Source of the DNA: Casp-actino8 sp032118015 | GTDB taxonomy: Bacteria > Actinomycetota > Acidimicrobiia > Acidimicrobiales > Ilumatobacteraceae | Direction of reading: 5' to 3' | Assembly: GCA_032118015.1 (NCBI GenBank) | Contig: JAULYE010000011.1 | Coordinates: 1-6,493 of the forward strand | DNA length: 6,493 bases | Shown: positions 5,783 through 6,493 of the stretch, one piece after another | Position numbering within the stretch: the first letter of the stretch is position 1 | How the letters are laid out: each line of letters opens with the position of its first letter | Translations under genes and position numbers: made by a program | The notes under the pieces: generated by a model | Seen by the model: only the letters and a program-made list of their open reading frames with translations | What the model was told of the DNA's origin: nothing | Database searches by the model: none

Positions 5783-6493
5783 CAGCGTTCGTCGCTGCTC
5801 GCAAAACGCCGAGGTCACGAGCCAGAAGACGTGCGGTGACGCCGAGCAGCAACACGCAGCATGCGGCGATCGAGAACAGAGCGGGTGCAGACATGTGTCC
5901 GTATCCCCATGTGGCCAACATGGCTACTACGGCGGCAACGAGTTGATTGCATGCGCCGGCTAGTCCTTGGGCTGCGCCGGCGCGGCCAACGGGTGCACCA
6001 CGGGCAAGGAGACCTTGGGCTGCAGGTGCACCACCTGCCTGAGCGCACGATTCGATGACACCGATCGTGATCGGTAGCCACGGTGACGTGAACACCCCGT
6101 AGAGGGCGGTCAGCGGTGCCACGATGATGACGGCAATGAAGGCGATACCCACGTGCCCGCGTCCATCTGCGAGTCGTCCTCCAGCACGTGACAACAGGAC
6201 GAACGGAATCGCGTACACGGCAAGGCTGATGCCCACGAGAGTGTCCGTGGCTCCGAGGTCGGTGAGGAATCTGTCCCACAGACTGTCGTACAGACCAACG
6301 GGAAGTGCCAGAGAAACCAGAAACAGGATCGGTACGAGAACGGAGCGTTCGCGCAACAAACCGAACGGGAGTCGCTGTGATCCTGTTGCCCGCACGAGAG
6401 CCGGGAGACGTTGGGTGCTCACGATCAGGAGGGCAATGAGGGCTGAACAGGCAAAGACAAGGAAGGGCCAGCGCAATCCGAGGGGTCCAACGA
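5775..6493 (-). CDS. MFS transporter, C-terminal half (cut by window edge)
   Basis: The frame is open on the minus strand from the right edge to TGA at 5777-5775, giving about 239 residues that are very hydrophobic. Around six or seven membrane segments can be seen, for example WPFLVFACSALIALLIV, VLVPILFLVSLALPVGL, a stretch near AVYAIPFVLLS, IAFIAVIIVAPLTALYGVF and FSIAACCVLLLGV near the end. Between two of them is GGRLADGRG, a motif-A-like loop as found between helices 8 and 9 of MFS proteins. This is therefore the C-terminal half of a 12-helix carrier. An in-frame TTG at 6476-6474 exists, but the frame continues with VGPLG to the edge, so the true start lies outside. The substrate cannot be inferred; drug/proton antiporters have this look. 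The stop lies inside the last codons of the convergent thiolase gene. Confidence 0.85.
   Translation of the reverse strand, partial: VGPLGLRWPFLVFACSALIALLIVSTQRLPALVRATGSQRLPFGLLRERSVLVPILFLVSLALPVGLYDSLWDRFLTDLGATDTLVGISLAVYAIPFVLLSRAGGRLADGRGHVGIAFIAVIIVAPLTALYGVFTSPWLPITIGVIESCAQAGGAPAAQGLLARGAPVGRAGAAQGLAGACNQLVAAVVAMLATWGYGHMSAPALFSIAACCVLLLGVTARLLARDLGVLRAATNAVS
5783..5797. other. Small inverted repeat just after the thiolase stop
   Basis: CAGCG and CGCTG form a perfect five-base stem with a TTCGT loop directly after the thiolase TGA. It lies inside the last codons of the transporter. It is short and lacks a T-run on either strand, so a bidirectional termination role for the convergent pair is only a possibility. 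Confidence 0.25.

Noticed and set aside
5965..6023. 11-base direct repeat CCTTGGGCTGC at 5965-5975 and 6013-6023.
   Set aside because: Both copies are in frame in the transporter gene and encode the same AAQGL-type helix residues, so protein sequence explains them.

Overview
The window looks like an ordinary stretch of chromosome from a moderately GC-rich actinobacterium. An F420-type luciferase-like oxidoreductase, a bifunctional class A penicillin-binding protein with a Thr/Ser/Pro-rich tail, and a COG1579 zinc-ribbon protein close to a CobC/Rv2228c-like histidine phosphatase all point to Actinobacteria. The protein flavour suggests the class Acidimicrobiia, but that is an inference from memory of such proteins, not a search result. 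No rRNA, tRNA, insertion sequence, CRISPR array or phage gene is visible, and no gap without a gene exceeds about 170 bases.

Layout from left to right. The first 54 codons of a luciferase-like (F420-type) oxidoreductase run off the left edge on the minus strand (1-163). After a 66-base divergent gap comes a bifunctional peptidoglycan synthase (230-2539, +). A 94-base gap follows; it contains four tandem 14-base repeats that run into the start codon of the next gene. Three tightly packed plus-strand genes come next: a coiled-coil C4 zinc-ribbon protein (2634-3338), a small polytopic membrane protein with conserved-looking His/Asp residues (3341-3814), and a histidine phosphatase (3811-4410). 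The first junction has a 2-base gap or a 34-base overlap, depending on the start chosen; the second is a 4-base GTGA overlap. After a 169-base gap with a weak promoter candidate and a hairpin comes a thiolase (4580-5782, +). Its 3' end overlaps by 8 bases the end of a convergent MFS transporter, which runs off the right edge (5775-6493, -).

The genes cover cell-wall synthesis at the outer face of the membrane, a coupled three-gene unit of uncertain overall purpose, acyl-CoA metabolism and transport. The three-gene unit resembles the mycobacterial Rv2229c/Rv2228c pair (zinc-ribbon protein next to RNase HI-phosphatase), but the phosphatase here has no RNase HI domain and a membrane protein sits between the two. 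I see no convincing new defence, mobile or biosynthetic system. The points most worth a second look are the 14-base repeat around the zinc-ribbon start, the uncharacterised membrane protein in its coupled cluster, and the six extracytoplasmic cysteines of the penicillin-binding protein.
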